Assembly (NCBI RefSeq): GCF_963678975.1
Contig: NC_089280.1
Location: 16,342,780 to 16,406,779, forward strand
From: Dysidea avara
Taxonomy: Eukaryota; Porifera; Demospongiae; Dictyoceratida; Dysideidae
DNA: 64,000 bases
Direction: 5' to 3'
Shown: positions 32,254 to 43,762 of the stretch, piece after piece
Numbering within the stretch: the first letter of the stretch is position 1
Layout of the letters: every line of letters begins with the position of its first letter
Notes under the pieces: model-generated
Seen by the model: the letters and a program-made list of their open reading frames with translations, nothing else
Told to the model about the DNA's origin: nothing
Databases searched by the model: none
Translations under genes and position numbers: made by a program

Positions 32254-33722
32254 ACATTACTATCAAACATGTAGTCTACATTTGTACACAAAATGCATTT
32301 ATCAAGTTTTAGTTGTAATTCAATACAGTTACAGTACTTGATTATTTTGTAATGCATATGGTCATCAAATCTAGTAATGTAGAGACAAAGTTGTTGTGAA
32401 TTGTTTCAGTAGAACAGTCTCTGGCTCCAAGTTTTGTAAATGGAACACACTGGAATGAACTATTTTAATGCTTACAAGCTGATACATTCATTTACTATGA
32501 AGTTTGTACACAAGTGCATGTGGAACGAAATAACATGACAGAAGTCCAGATACAGTGGAACCTCAAACTTTCAGTTAACCAAACTCCAAATGATGAGTTC
32601 AAATTACATAAAATTTTACAGAGTGGCTATTCATATGATGGTGCCATATGGATACTTTTTCACTGCTCATATGGCAATCATCCATTTACTTGCTGTCTTC
32701 TTCACCGGTGTATATGACTAGCTATTATGGGTTTATTGGTCCACATTTTTAATTTATAAGGTATAAATTAAGGGAGGTCTGACTCTAGCTAGTAGCAAAG
32801 TGGTAAAACTGTAGCCTGACATCGGGGGTCCCATCTTTGATCCTCCAAAGTGTTGCACTGTTTTCATTAAGTTTTGGGACCCATTTTGTCTAAATTTTAT
32901 TTTAATCTTGTGGCTGCTGTACGAATAGAAATTTTATTATTACTCTGAAGTACTGGGCCATTTTAGCAGTTCTTCTTTCAGCAAAATTCACAGGTTGACA
33001 CATGTGCTATGATATATAACCTGCATGCAGATGCTGTGATGTCACTACTTTCAAATTATTGGTGATGGTACAGTTAAGTTTTAGTGATTGCATGACAATT
33101 TTACAATGTTGAATGTTATGGACGTCACCTTGTTTAACCTAACCATTTTTACTAATTAAAAGAGTTTGTAAGGAAAGAAACAACTAATACGTATAAAGTA
33201 ATTATTTTTAGAGGTGCTTAACATGGACAAAGTGGACATAAAGCTGTTAGACAAAATTAATGCTATTTCTAACATTTATTGATTGATGTTAAAACAAATG
33301 TATTGCATGTTTGCTGCTTTTAGTTGTCAAGTTTAAAAGTTTTTAATCCAAAAAGTGGTGAGGCTGCACTAATTTGATGCCCTCAATTACAATCCTTATA
33401 AGAAGTCCTTCAGCTACAGCCCTTATATCCCTTGAATTTCTTCATCTGTACTGACTGTACAATATGTATATTGCACATTGGATCACTAAAGGTGTCTATA
33501 AATGAACATACTCTCAACACACACTGAAAGTAAACATTATTGTAATATTTAAATGCACACAAGTAGTTGCAGCACATTATAAAGTTAATGTTAATATTTT
33601 TATGTGTTTTAGTACATTTTAAATTTTTGTTTTGTTTTGATTTTCATATTTAAAATTTTTATTTTTATTTTCAAAGTTTTGAATTTTTTTTGTTTCTGTT
33701 TACTTTCAAGGATTCTTTGCTG
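32254..33722. other. TRAIP 3' flank and intergenic region
   Basis: This region contains the TRAIP 3' UTR, a tRNA-like segment (32789-32848, listed separately) and the 3' UTR of the minus-strand coiled-coil gene. No canonical AATAAA was found close to the TRAIP stop. Confidence 0.5.
32789..32848 (+). repeat. Candidate tRNA-derived SINE head
   Basis: tagcaaagtgg (about 32793-32803) matches the pol III A box TRGYNNARYGG. About 40 bp on, ctttgatcctcc resembles a B box (GGTTCGANNCC) with about three mismatches. No complete cloverleaf can be folded, so this is at best a SINE or tRNA pseudogene. Confidence 0.35.
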
Positions 33723-36380
33723 CTACTGTTCTGTGGGTGTTAATTTGAGTTTGTTCTTCTTTCTCCATTTTTCTTCCAATTCACGCAACTCCATGATATG
33801 TTCCCTCTTAATTGTGCGTATTTCCCACTTTTTGTCTGCCATCAAATATCGAAGCTTCACCTCCATATTTGGCTTATTCTTTTTCTTCTCCTTTTTCATT
33901 TTCCTCTTGTAGTCTTGTTTCACTTCCTTTATCTTCTTGCTGTGCTCCTTTTCTATCTCATTCACTTTAGATTGTTGTTTTGAGGTCAGCTGGTAACGTG
34001 TACTCAGGTTATTCTTTATCTCTTGTTTTTGTTTTTTCTTAAGTGCTCGTTTTACTCTCAGCTCTTCATCATACTTTTCCCTTTCTGCTTTCAAGTTGAT
34101 TTGGTATTTCTGTTTCATTTCATTTTCATTTTCTTGCATTTGCACCATCAATATTTCTTCAAAATCCTTCCTTTCTTCCATCAAAATTAGTTGGTGCTTT
34201 TCTTCCACGTCATCAACCATCTTTCCAATTATTTCATACCACTTGTTTAGCTCTAGAGCATGCTGGAAAGCAGTCTCCTTAAATTCTGTTAGTATATTTA
34301 ACAATATACGAATGTATTAACATTATCAGATTCAAGTATCTTGCCTTGTTTAAAGGATTGCAATTGTCGCTGTGATGTCTGAAGTTGATCATTCCACTTC
34401 ACTTCAGAATCATTGACAAAACCCTTCCTTTGACCCATCAAATAGTGCTCTTCATCTAAAGTATCAACCACCTCCCCAACTGTCTTAAACATCTCATCAA
34501 ATCCTGTCATTTGATTAATGACAGTTTGTTTGAACCCTGTATACCATAAGTAACATGTACTAGGATTATATTAAGTGTTCTCTTACCATCTTTAAAGAGC
34601 TGTAGCTGCTCTGATAGCTCCACTTGTTCAACACAATCCATCATTGAAGTATATCCTTCATCATGAGGACCAAATGATAGATCTGATGAGATCTTGTCAC
34701 CAGTAGTAATATCCACCTCTGTGTGTTTTACATGTAATACCAGTGTGGTAAAACCTCTCTATAGTAAACACTAAAATTGGCCATGGCCAGAGACAAATAA
34801 CAGTACACTGGTCATAATGTCCTGTCATGTGCAGGCTTGATCAGTTGCGGTGGACAGAGTGGGATGTTTCAACTAAGAGTTAGATTGTACATGGTTATCT
34901 GTTCACATCGGGCAATTGGAAACAGTGGAACTGGAAACGGAAAGTGGAAATGGAAAACGGAAATGGTCAAATCATCATATAAACGTACCCTAGAGTGAAA
35001 CCCTTGTTTAGTGGCCACCTCTTAAAGACCACCTCCATACAAAGACCACATTGTAATTAGATCTCAAAGATACTGAGCTGACCTTATAAGACCATTTCAT
35101 GGTCCATTGAAAGACCACTCTCTTATAAAGACCACCTCTCACATTGTAATAATAGCTTAGATTTCAAGCATCTATTTCATGATTTTATCAAAACAGCTAG
35201 GCTCTTATGGTCCTAGGGTAAAACCTCACTTAGTGTCACTTTTAAAGACCACCTCTGCACAAAGACCACTTCTATGCATAGACTACATTATAAATAGGTT
35301 CTAAAGATAGGTAAAGTCACTTCATGGTCATCACCTTTTATAAAGACCACATGGTAATATTTGATAAGCTTCAAACATGTATTTCATGACTCATAGAAGA
35401 GTTCAATGTCATCTCCCATATTTTGGTCCACACTTCACTTTTTTTTTTTTTTTTTAGATATCTATTTTGTGCATAAAATAAAGGACGCATATTTACAAGC
35501 ACATGAAACAAATATAAAGTTAGTCAGGTGAAGCTGAGTCCAGCCTGCCTTCACTTAAGTCATCTACCATTATCGCTTAGTTTGTACCAGGTCCTTAGTC
35601 CATGCAAGTGAAATGTGGCTAGCACACTACAACCTACTGTATCAACAAAAAATGAGAAAGAGACAATGACCTTAAGAGTGTAGTATTTTTTAGCTGACCT
35701 AGCTGTTTTGATAAATCCTGAAATAGATGTTCGGAACCTAGGTATTATTACAGTGTGGAGAGGTGGTCTTTGTAAAAAGGGTGGTCTTATAAAAGGTGAC
35801 CATGAAGTGGTCTTATAAGGTTAGTATGCCTTACCCATCTTTGAGATCTAATTACAAAGTGATCTTTGTATGGAGGTGGTCTTTATGAGGTGGCCACTAT
35901 ACAAGGGTTTTACTCTAGGGTACATTTATATGATGATTTGACCATTTTCCACTTTCCGTTTCCATTTCCACTGTTTCCAATTTCCCGTTCACATCATTCA
36001 TTGCTCTTGTTGTGAGATACTGTAACATTGCTAATTGAATGGGAGTAGGCCTAGTACATTTATGGCCACTCCCCCTTGGGGTTGTAAGAATGTATATAGC
36101 AGTACAGGTCATAAACCAAAGAGATAAACTGTATTCCTTAGGCTCCATCCCTTTTTTTGATATCTACGACATTATGTCTGAGCCAAAAAATATCTCAACA
36201 ATTGTATACTCTATTAGAGTAGTTGAACAGTGCCTTGATGGGCTTCATTTATCCCAATAAATCCTACAAGTACATATGAAATATACAAAAAAAAGTCAAT
36301 ACTATATATGTACCTTCATTGTGGACTCCACATAATTACCTTCATGATCAGATGAATGATCTAGTGGTAAACCAATGATC
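33723..36380 (-). CDS. 3' exons of an unidentified coiled-coil protein
   Basis: Four minus-strand exons join in phase: 36340-36380, 34587-34718, 34503-34345 and 34285-33723 (stop TAG). The intron before the last exon uses a GC-AG pair (donor gcaaga after AAACAAG); the others are GT-AG. The decoded C-terminus is about 298 aa, and upstream exons were not found. Each of the two middle exons ends in a similar phrase (LQLFKD, LQSFKQ) and the next begins F-E or FDE, suggesting duplicated modules. The last exon (187 aa) is a long Lys/Glu-rich coiled coil: EEKHQLILMEERKDFEEIL, then many KKKQKQEIK-type repeats, ending LKLTPTEQ. No signal peptide or membrane segment is visible. I do not recognise the family; a cytoskeletal or ciliary role is possible but unsupported. 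Confidence 0.65.
34919..35986. repeat. Large foldback built of aaagaccac units
   Basis: Arms of about 170 bp (34919-35090 and 35840-35986) are inverse copies sharing attggaaacagtgg, tggtcaaatcatcatataaa and ttagtggccacctc. The interior is a run of imperfect repeats around aaagaccac on one side and gtggtcttt on the other. It lies inside the first visible intron of the coiled-coil gene. Confidence 0.8.
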
Positions 36381-37060
36381 CTGTAATAGAATCATTAGCT
36401 CATGTAATGATATAGTAATCAAATTATATTAAGATCAACTTTTATATTGTATGTACTACACTCTATAATGACACTTTGAGACCCAGGATTTTGGGGTGAT
36501 ACTTGCTTCAGTATTGAGGTGTTTCTTTTGATGGGGTATATCATACAGTACAATAGTACTGTATAGTAGGGACCACAAAGGTTTTGGCATGGCCCATGAA
36601 AAAACATCACCTAAAAACCAGCCTTGCTTTTCCCTGATGACAATGAAGCAGTATTGGTTAGGTAAAACGAAGTATTCAGATCAACCCGAAACACTTTCAA
36701 CAAGTTGCTAATATGAATCTTTTTTAAATTTATTAAACGGAATTTTCTAGTGACTGACTGACTGATTCCTTCAGACTTGATAACGGCTAAGGCTATGGGC
36801 TTGTCCTCCTTTGTGTCCCTTCATCTTTGCTGACAGCAAAGGTGTCGATTGATAAGGGAGTTAGTGCACTAATGAGAACCTCTAAATACACAACTAGCTA
36901 ATGTATAAGTTGATTATGGCCTACATGTACCTGTGTGAACTATTACGTAAAAATAAAAGTAATCTGACTAAATGTGTGCATATCTCTTGAACAGTATGTT
37001 TAAATTGATCCATTTTTAGGTGTAGACTCTTGTCATGTTAGTGGTTAGGCTGTTTGTATA
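36381..37060. repeat. Fragment of the composite foldback family (minus orientation)
   Basis: Positions about 36540-36860 match the tail and 3' body of the family in reverse orientation (tactgtatagtagggaccac, gatcaacccgaaacactttc, tttgctgacagcaaaggtg). The fragment stops abruptly at about 36860. The rest shows nothing recognisable. Confidence 0.7.
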
Positions 37061-37315
37061 GTATATTAAAAATTATAAATTTATAAATGAAGTAGAAATC
37101 CAAGCGATAAAAGTAGTGAAACAAGAGATGAACAATGGTAGCTATTACAGTGGGAATCCTACTTTGGCATTCAACGCAAAATAATTGTTATACCATGCCA
37201 AGTAGGATTTCCCACTGAGCTATACTGTAGTAGCTACCATTGTTCACCTCTTGTTTCACTACTTTTTATCGCTTGGATTTCTACTTCATTTATAAATATA
37301 TAATTTTTAATATAC
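37061..37315. repeat. Foldback MITE, copy 2
   Basis: The terminal inverted repeats extend about 100 bp (gtatattaaaaattataaat, then atgaagtagaaatccaagcg, then caatggtagctattaca). This copy is better preserved than that at 27562-27762 and defines the family. Confidence 0.85.
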
Positions 37316-39744
37316 TAGTTTGTTTAGTTTTTTTGATAAAGTATACAGCTAGCTATAAACATTTGACTGTTCTATTAGGGTGACTGCTGTATTAGAGTAT
37401 CTCGACTTAGCCTGCAAAGATGTGTGCTTTCCCAAAAAGGAGTGTGTTCATCGTGGTTTCGATTGATTCCTAGTATATTAGACTAGAGTATCTTGAATCA
37501 TCCTACCAAATTGAAGGTGTGTGGTCACAAATACAGCTAGCGTAAAAGGGGCGTGGTCTTGATCAATAGATTGGTAATACGTAGAATAAAGAATGGGCGT
37601 GATGTTGTGACCTATCGTGGAGTATCGGTACCTCCATACAGTAGCGTAGTCTAAGCGCCCTAAATAATTTTGTGGCGTCTATTATGCTGCTTAAAGAAAG
37701 TGCTGATATGGAAAATTAACGCCACGATATGATTTTGTTGGATGAAGAAAAAGACAAGCAGCCTGATTGAAGATAAAAGAAAAGAGAAGGCACACAGGGC
37801 ATACACTCGTCAGAACCCCAAAAGGCACATCCCACCGGCGAGTTTGTTGTTGTGGTGTAAAATGGTGACCGTGCACTGCTTCGTTTGGGCTCTAGGCTTG
37901 CGACTGTGGTCAGTGAGTGAGTGAGTGAGGCAGTGAGACGAAATTTCAAGTTTTGGAAACTTTTAAAATTCTATATCTGGTCACCGGTAAGTGTTTTCTT
38001 GTTTTTAATGCTGTATTTCATGATAGATGGACTAATATTATTCTGTAAAGGTGATTTTCGTCATGTAAGAAGTTTCTAAGGTGGTTTTTAAAAGGCTATA
38101 TTTTTGCAGCACACGTCATTTCAGGGGGGGGGAATTCCTACTTAAACAGTACTACTGTACTGTTTGATAGTTTTATTGCTTGAACAAATTCATAGAAAGC
38201 TATGCTCCTTTTCTTGGAGTTGGTCGACATATAGGTAAGTCGATAATAGGTAGAGATGGTTGATAATTCATTGACACACGCCTGGTGTAATTTTCAACCT
38301 TATCATACTGTTGGATAAATTTTTGTTATGAGTGCTGGGAGATAATACATGTAGGACTGTCAAAATTTCGCTGTTCTACAATGTTAGGTGCTTGAGTTAT
38401 GTATAAAATCTTAAATGGTAGATAACCAGTGAACTACACTACTATAGTAGCTGATGTAGCTGTCATAGTAAGAAATTACTGTTTAAGGTTACGGTATACT
38501 TTAAAATGAGTAGGTTGAACAAATTACAGAACCTGCTCTAAATCAAGCAAGGAATAAATAATTTCACCAACTGTGTTGTGGAAGTAATACAACTATTTGT
38601 ACTTGTTTGTTTATACTGCAGAACAACAACTGTTTTAGGGTGTGTGTTCCACGATAGCGCGATGTTTTTCAAAAACACACTGCCAAAAACCAGACTAACA
38701 GCATAGATATACAGACAAGTACCCGGGATTGGAATCATCTGGTTTTTCGTGCCGGATCATTGTTACCAGAAGTAGCAATATTTTTGAATTTATCACCCAG
38801 AAAACTCTTGTGAGTACTTCCTAAAACATTAATAATAAGTTGCCGTGCGTTATAAATGTGGTTCCTTCAATAATGGTGGCTACTCATCGGCCAGCCACAT
38901 TGAGAGACACACCTACAAACCAGGCCCTACTGCTAATTAATTACCCCCTTTTGTGAGGAAAGCTAACCAACAACTAAACAAACACTCTCACATATTGACA
39001 ATTTACAGAAACGTATTGTGAATGGTGTATTTCACTATCCCGCCTTTTTCAAAGAGGGTAACAATGATCCGGCGAACGCATTTGTATTGAAGTTAATGAG
39101 CACACGTGAGATGATTCCAATCCCGGGTACTTGTCTTTACATTTATGCTAACAAATTACTGAATCTCTATAATTTTGACACAAGTAACTAAGCAACTAAA
39201 ATATCTAAGTCCTGTGGAAGCAATATTTTAAGCTAATATTTGTGAAGACATTTTATTAAACTTTTAGTAGTTTCTTCAAGTGAAACAAGCTCTTTGAAGG
39301 CTTGTATCTCTGTCACTGGGAAGAAATACGCCAAAACTGTTCCACAGGACCTAATAAATTTAATGTACAGTATCACCATGCCCCAGAACCACCCATAGAG
39401 CCTACAGCTAAGCGGAAAAACATGGTAGTGACAGGTGGAGCTGAGCAATGTATGGCCTGTCTTGCTACAACAACCGATTGCCCATGACTATGCTGTAACC
39501 TTTATTATAAAATAGTTATGGTGTACCCTGATTTGAGAAGCTCAAGTCCCAGCCTCTGTCATGCAATTTTAAATGATTGTGCAATCAGCAATATATATAT
39601 GCACTCATGTTCCGTATCACAACTATTACAAATACCATCTTAGGAGTGCTTAGTAATAGTAATACAATGTTATAGCTAATGCTCTTGACAAGTACATGGA
39701 TAAATACAGAGGTAAATAAACAATTAGTTCTTATTACGCATTGT
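37316..39744. other. Gene-free stretch with motif pair and inverted repeat
   Basis: Tandem minus-orientation copies of the dispersed motif lie at 37364-37380 and 37381-37400. Positions about 37880-38080 resemble 44910-45100 (gcgactgtggtcag, gtaagtgttttcttg), another dispersed repeat. Imperfect inverted repeats of about 45 bp containing acaagtacccgggattggaa lie at about 38706-38748 and 39109-39150, with a second matching block (ccggatcattgttacc) inside. Together they suggest a ~0.45-kb foldback element. No gene was recognised. Confidence 0.55.
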
Positions 39745-40887
39745 TTATGGAGAAGTATCCTTGTTGAAGACATCTCTGCAAAGCTTGGTCATCCTTTTAT
39801 AATACAGAAAGGAGGTCATGATAACACACTGCTGTATGGACAGCAATGTAGCAGCAACTGTCCCACCAATATAATCAACAGCAAAGAACACCTCCAGCAG
39901 AAAGATGAATTCAGAGATGCCAATGATTCCACCAATGGAAATGGCAATCTTGAATAGAGCGCGATTCTGCTTCTTAGCAGCCTCCGAAACTTCAGTGATG
40001 CTAGTGCTGAACTTGTAGTAGTAGCACAGGTAGACTATAAACAATGCTATTTGAATCATTTTATTGACAACAGCATTGGTACGTGGGATCAATATGGTAT
40101 CATAGTCTGAAGCCCAATAGCTACAATGGCCAGTTGGTAGAATTGTGTACCTGCCATTACCTGTTTGCAGGTCACGTGCTAGTATGAAAGAACCAAACAG
40201 GATGAGTAAGCTTATACTATAAGTAAGGCTGTATCTAAAGAAGCGCTTGTCCCTTGATAGAGAGTGCTGCTGAAATCTGTCGCTAAGATACACTATGTAG
40301 GCAAGGTAAGCCAGGATGCAGGTAGCGAAAACTTCGATGGCCATATCCCCTTGCATACACAAAAAGAAGATGAACTGGCATATGAATTGTGAGTTGGTTG
40401 GGATCCGAAAGTGTGTTATCATCAGAGTAACAGCAATAACACACTGTAAGCATAGGGCACCATTATACAGCATCAGTAGCTTTCCAAATACATTGTGCAA
40501 CTCTTTGTAGAGCAAGTGGACGACAAAAATATAACCACTCACTACCGCTATCGATGTTCCTATCGTTACTAATTCTACAAACTCAGCCGTTTGATCATCA
40601 GCAACCATTGTCATACAAGGACATTGATCTTCATTCTTAGCAATGACCATGGAGGTTTGGTTACCAGTTGGAGTGACTACGAGGACGCTATCGGTGATGT
40701 AGATGATGTCCAGTTGTTGTCCAGTGTCGTTCCTCTTGATGGTGCACTCATCAATGAAGCAATATGGTATTGTAGTAACCTGTTGGAGATCAAGGACACC
40801 ACTGCCACCAGGTTGTTGATTGGAACATTCTTCAGCTACTGCCTTACCAACAGTAAGGGTGAGGAGGAGTAGAGCACAGTAAGCCAT
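39745..40887 (-). CDS. Seven-transmembrane receptor, paralogue 1
   Basis: This intronless 380-aa protein uses the ATG at 40887, which begins a signal peptide (MAYCALLLLTLTVGKAVA). That start gives nearly the same length as its paralogue at 53366-54511. A short ectodomain (about 20-100) has cysteines, N-glycosylation sites at N53 and N76, and the block GSGVLDLQQVTTIPYCF. Seven hydrophobic helices lie at about 103-126, 136-158, 170-200, 218-238, 270-292, 308-336 and 340-362. C170 at the start of helix 3 and C255 in the second extracellular loop are placed for the usual GPCR disulfide. There is no DRY motif, and ATCILAYLAYIVY fills helix 3. The fold suggests a G-protein-coupled receptor, perhaps distantly adhesion/secretin- or Methuselah-like. 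Ligand and subfamily are unknown. Confidence 0.75.
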   Translation of the reverse strand: MAYCALLLLTLTVGKAVAEECSNQQPGGSGVLDLQQVTTIPYCFIDECTIKRNDTGQQLDIIYITDSVLVVTPTGNQTSMVIAKNEDQCPCMTMVADDQTAEFVELVTIGTSIAVVSGYIFVVHLLYKELHNVFGKLLMLYNGALCLQCVIAVTLMITHFRIPTNSQFICQFIFFLCMQGDMAIEVFATCILAYLAYIVYLSDRFQQHSLSRDKRFFRYSLTYSISLLILFGSFILARDLQTGNGRYTILPTGHCSYWASDYDTILIPRTNAVVNKMIQIALFIVYLCYYYKFSTSITEVSEAAKKQNRALFKIAISIGGIIGISEFIFLLEVFFAVDYIGGTVAATLLSIQQCVIMTSFLYYKRMTKLCRDVFNKDTSP

Positions 40888-41574
40888 CAACCTTCTTCTG
40901 CTGACTACAATGAAGTATCCAGTGAAATCAATATAGAAAAATGTGACACTATAAATAGTAGTGATTGAGAAGTATGCAGTAGTATAAACAGCAAAGACAA
41001 ATAGTGTCAGTTGTGTTAATGACATCATTTGACGTGAACATTTTATGGTGTGATGATCACATGTCAATCCAGTTTGTGTTATCAAGTGTGATTGTGTGGT
41101 ATTTAGAGGTGTAAACTTGTGACAAGTTTTAAAAGCTGCTCAGAAGACACACAGTCACACACTATCTGGGAAATGACTAACAACATAGTGATGGATACTA
41201 TGATGTGCTTTATCATAGTGACTACACACACTGTACAAATATCTGGTAGTATGTAGCTACCCTGTGATGTGCCACTGGACAACCATAGCTGCTTTGCTAT
41301 AACAAAGATACTGTACATAGACAGGCCTGGTATTTTCCCCAGAAGTATTGTTCTCTGCTTTTTGCTGCTCTATTTTTTTGTTCCACCAGAGCATACGATT
41401 CTTTCTATTAACAAAATTGTTTGCTACAGTAGCAGTGACATAAAAGCATTAGGAACTAAACCTTTTATAAGGCACACAAAGACATTTTATATGGGGAGTT
41501 GCATGGTTTCTACTGAAACTCCTGAGAATGTACATGCCCAAATCAGTTAGCGGGCAGGCAGATGAGACTAAGTA
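40888..41574. other. 5' flank of receptor 1
   Basis: The reading frame of receptor 1 stays open to 41085 (near-cognate start), but the extra 66 residues are not shared with the paralogue and are probably 5' UTR. Nothing else was recognised. Confidence 0.5.
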
Positions 41575-41942
41575 TAGTATGTTCACGTTGAGCTGAATCT
41601 TCAATAACTCATGGATGCAATTACATGCGATCTTGAAATTTGGCTCATTTGTAGTACTGCTTGACCCGCTAAAAATATTTCAAAATCTTGTTCAAATGTT
41701 TGACATAATATTTACAGCCAATCAAAATTTTCACAATACATTTCCTATAGGAAGCCATATAAATACAGTGTCCATTACAGCCCTTTCTTGAACTTGTAAT
41801 GGAGCCAACTGTATGTGTCTGTGGTTGACACCTTTGCTGTTATCAATAATCATCTGGTTGGCTGAAATGTTAACTCTGTGAGAAAAAATCCGCTTTTAAT
41901 TTTTAGTTGTTTTTCAGGATTCAGCTCAACATGAACATAGTA
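41575..41942. mobile_element. Tc1/mariner-type MITE, copy 1
   Basis: The ends tagtatgttcacgttgagct and its inverse (agctcaacatgaacatagta) are flanked by TA on both sides, the target duplication of Tc1/mariner elements. It is non-coding. A second copy of about the same length lies at 60485-60869. Confidence 0.85.
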
Positions 41943-42382
41943 TAGTTTGCAGGCTAGCACTAGTAACCGGCAGCTATGATAAAGCTACATTCTCATCATA
42001 GCTATGTATAGTGACACAGTTATCCATAATTCAATGCTGCCACCCTTAACAGAGTGGCAGTGCTGCAGAATGAGACTATCACTATTAAATTTTTTGGCTA
42101 TACAACTTATAATAATTACTACACTCAATCATTAGAAGTAGGTGATAGACTACATAGTTGGACTACAGCCAACTATACTCTAATAGAGCAGTCAAGTAGT
42201 AAGATTTTTAATAAGGAAAGAATATTTTATAGACTATATGTATGACATTTTGATGGAAGAAAAGGTTGACAAATACCAGTATGTAGCCATATAACATATT
42301 ATTATGTAGTGATCAACAGCAATATTCTGGATGAGTACTAAATTTACATATGAATACCAATATTACACAATTATCTACTGAC
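41943..42382. other. Gene-free stretch with the dispersed motif
   Basis: tactctaatagagcagtca is at 42176-42194. No gene was recognised. Confidence 0.5.
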
Positions 42383-42516
42383 TTAAATTTCGCTACTACA
42401 AAGTACTGGTCGTTTCTCTGACTCAATGTACTTCACTATATGTTCTGGTTATCCGTTCCAGCATAAGGTAGTTTCCCCAGACTGAAAACTTCCCAGCAGA
42501 CTACTCCAAATGACCA
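42383..42516 (-). pseudogene. Tyrosine kinase domain fragment
   Basis: After an acceptor-like ttttccag, the minus strand reads WSFGVVCWEVFSLGKLPYAG, kinase subdomain IX of tyrosine kinases (usually DVWSFGVLLWEIFSLG..PY.G). It continues TDNQNI and then, after a 2-bp shift (extra TA), VKYIESEKRPVLCSSEI before a TAA. The frameshift and the lack of other kinase exons nearby suggest a dead exon-sized fragment. Confidence 0.6.
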
Positions 42517-42896
42517 CTGGAAAATACATTTTGTAAATTCCATTAGCACTTGTCAAAGTACACATAATGCGTATGTGTGTTCGGTGATCAAAGATTTCAA
42601 GCATTTGTTATTATTTCATCTGCCCTCCTGCCTGTCTGATATGCATATCTCATTTCCTTTGACACACAAAGTTTCAATATACAAGTGGGGTGCACCTTCT
42701 GGTGTGTTGCTACATATACAAGTTAGGTAATGCAGGATGGCAAACAGTGTACATATGTTCATTTTAAAACGCTTTTAAATCACCAAGTGCAAACATCTTA
42801 GGAAACTATTTTTCCAACTTTCTAATGCTTGATTTGAAGCATTATAAACAAACAACCCAGTATACAGGTGCATTTTGCTTGTAAAGACAAACCTAC

Positions 42897-43733
42897 CTTA
42901 TTCACAATAGTATTAAACTCTATTAGCCAGCTGTCTTTCCTTAGATCATCCTACACAAGTTATCAGTAAGGTCTTGAAGACACACAAGTGTTACCATACA
43001 TACTTCTGGTTTACATAACATTGTATAAGACTTTCCATCGCTGGCTAGGATACTGATCTTCTTGGGCTTCCAAGATCTCTACCTGAAGCATAACAGCAGT
43101 GATAGCATAGTTTTTCTGCCATTGCCTACAAACCTTTTCATTAAACTTAACAATGTAAGGGAGTTCCCCAGGAAAGGGATTGTGATCTTGATGGGAGCCT
43201 TTTGACATGGGTAGTGTGACAGTGAGGGATGACTGGATGGGCACCATGATAGGACTGAAACCACTACTAAATGTACAATACACAAAAAATAGACTAAACA
43301 GTTGAAGAAACAACCAATTATATGTATAACACCCAGAGTTAATAAAAGAGGAGTGGTCTATTAATTAGTATTTATTAACTCATATAGCAAGATGTAGTTA
43401 GGTATATTGCCAAACTACGTAAATCTGTCCATTAAAGAGTTAAACTAAATTTAGTAAATGTAACAAATTTAATAAAATGACACAAAATCGCAATTGGATT
43501 GTTTTGAAAAAAAAAACTTACCTACTGTAGCACTAGTCAGTCTTGCTAGTGAGCAGCACATCTTGTCCATAGTGACCATCGCTGGTAGTCTGCCCCTCTA
43601 CTTATTTGCTATTCACTTCAAGCAGCCTGTCTGTTAGCTTGACTACATCCTAAAATAAAAAAATTCAAAAATTGTTTCGCACACAAATGATATACCCACA
43701 TCAATCAATCTGTCCATCTGAGCAATTTGGTGC
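42897..43733 (-). pseudogene. ATR: ATR checkpoint kinase gene fragment with in-frame stops
   Basis: Five exon-like segments follow the order of ATR just upstream of its PI3K-like kinase core: 43733-43696, 43642-43522, 43254-43134, 43078-43004 and 42950-42897. Recognisable blocks are KLTDRLLEVNSK, VPIQSSLTVTLP, HNPFPGELPYIVKF, KPKKISILASDGKSYTMLCK and DDLRKDSWLIEFNTIVNK. The last is the ATR DDLRKDCRLMEFN motif of the kinase N-lobe. Splice sites and phases still match, but the second segment carries two in-frame stops (TAA then TAG). The rest of the kinase domain, with its DRHGEN and DFN motifs, was not found downstream. ATR normally signals replication stress; this copy looks like a partial, decaying duplicate. 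If the second segment is misassembled it could instead be part of a live gene. Confidence 0.75.
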
Positions 43734-43762
43734 CTACATAACAAATAAATAATTCACACAGT

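Noticed and set aside
32789-32848. Functional tRNA gene
   Set aside because: No acceptor stem or full cloverleaf can be folded and the B box is poor; kept only as a possible SINE.
39302-39487. 61-aa ORF next to receptor 1
   Set aside because: Low complexity, no family match and no splice context; treated as chance.
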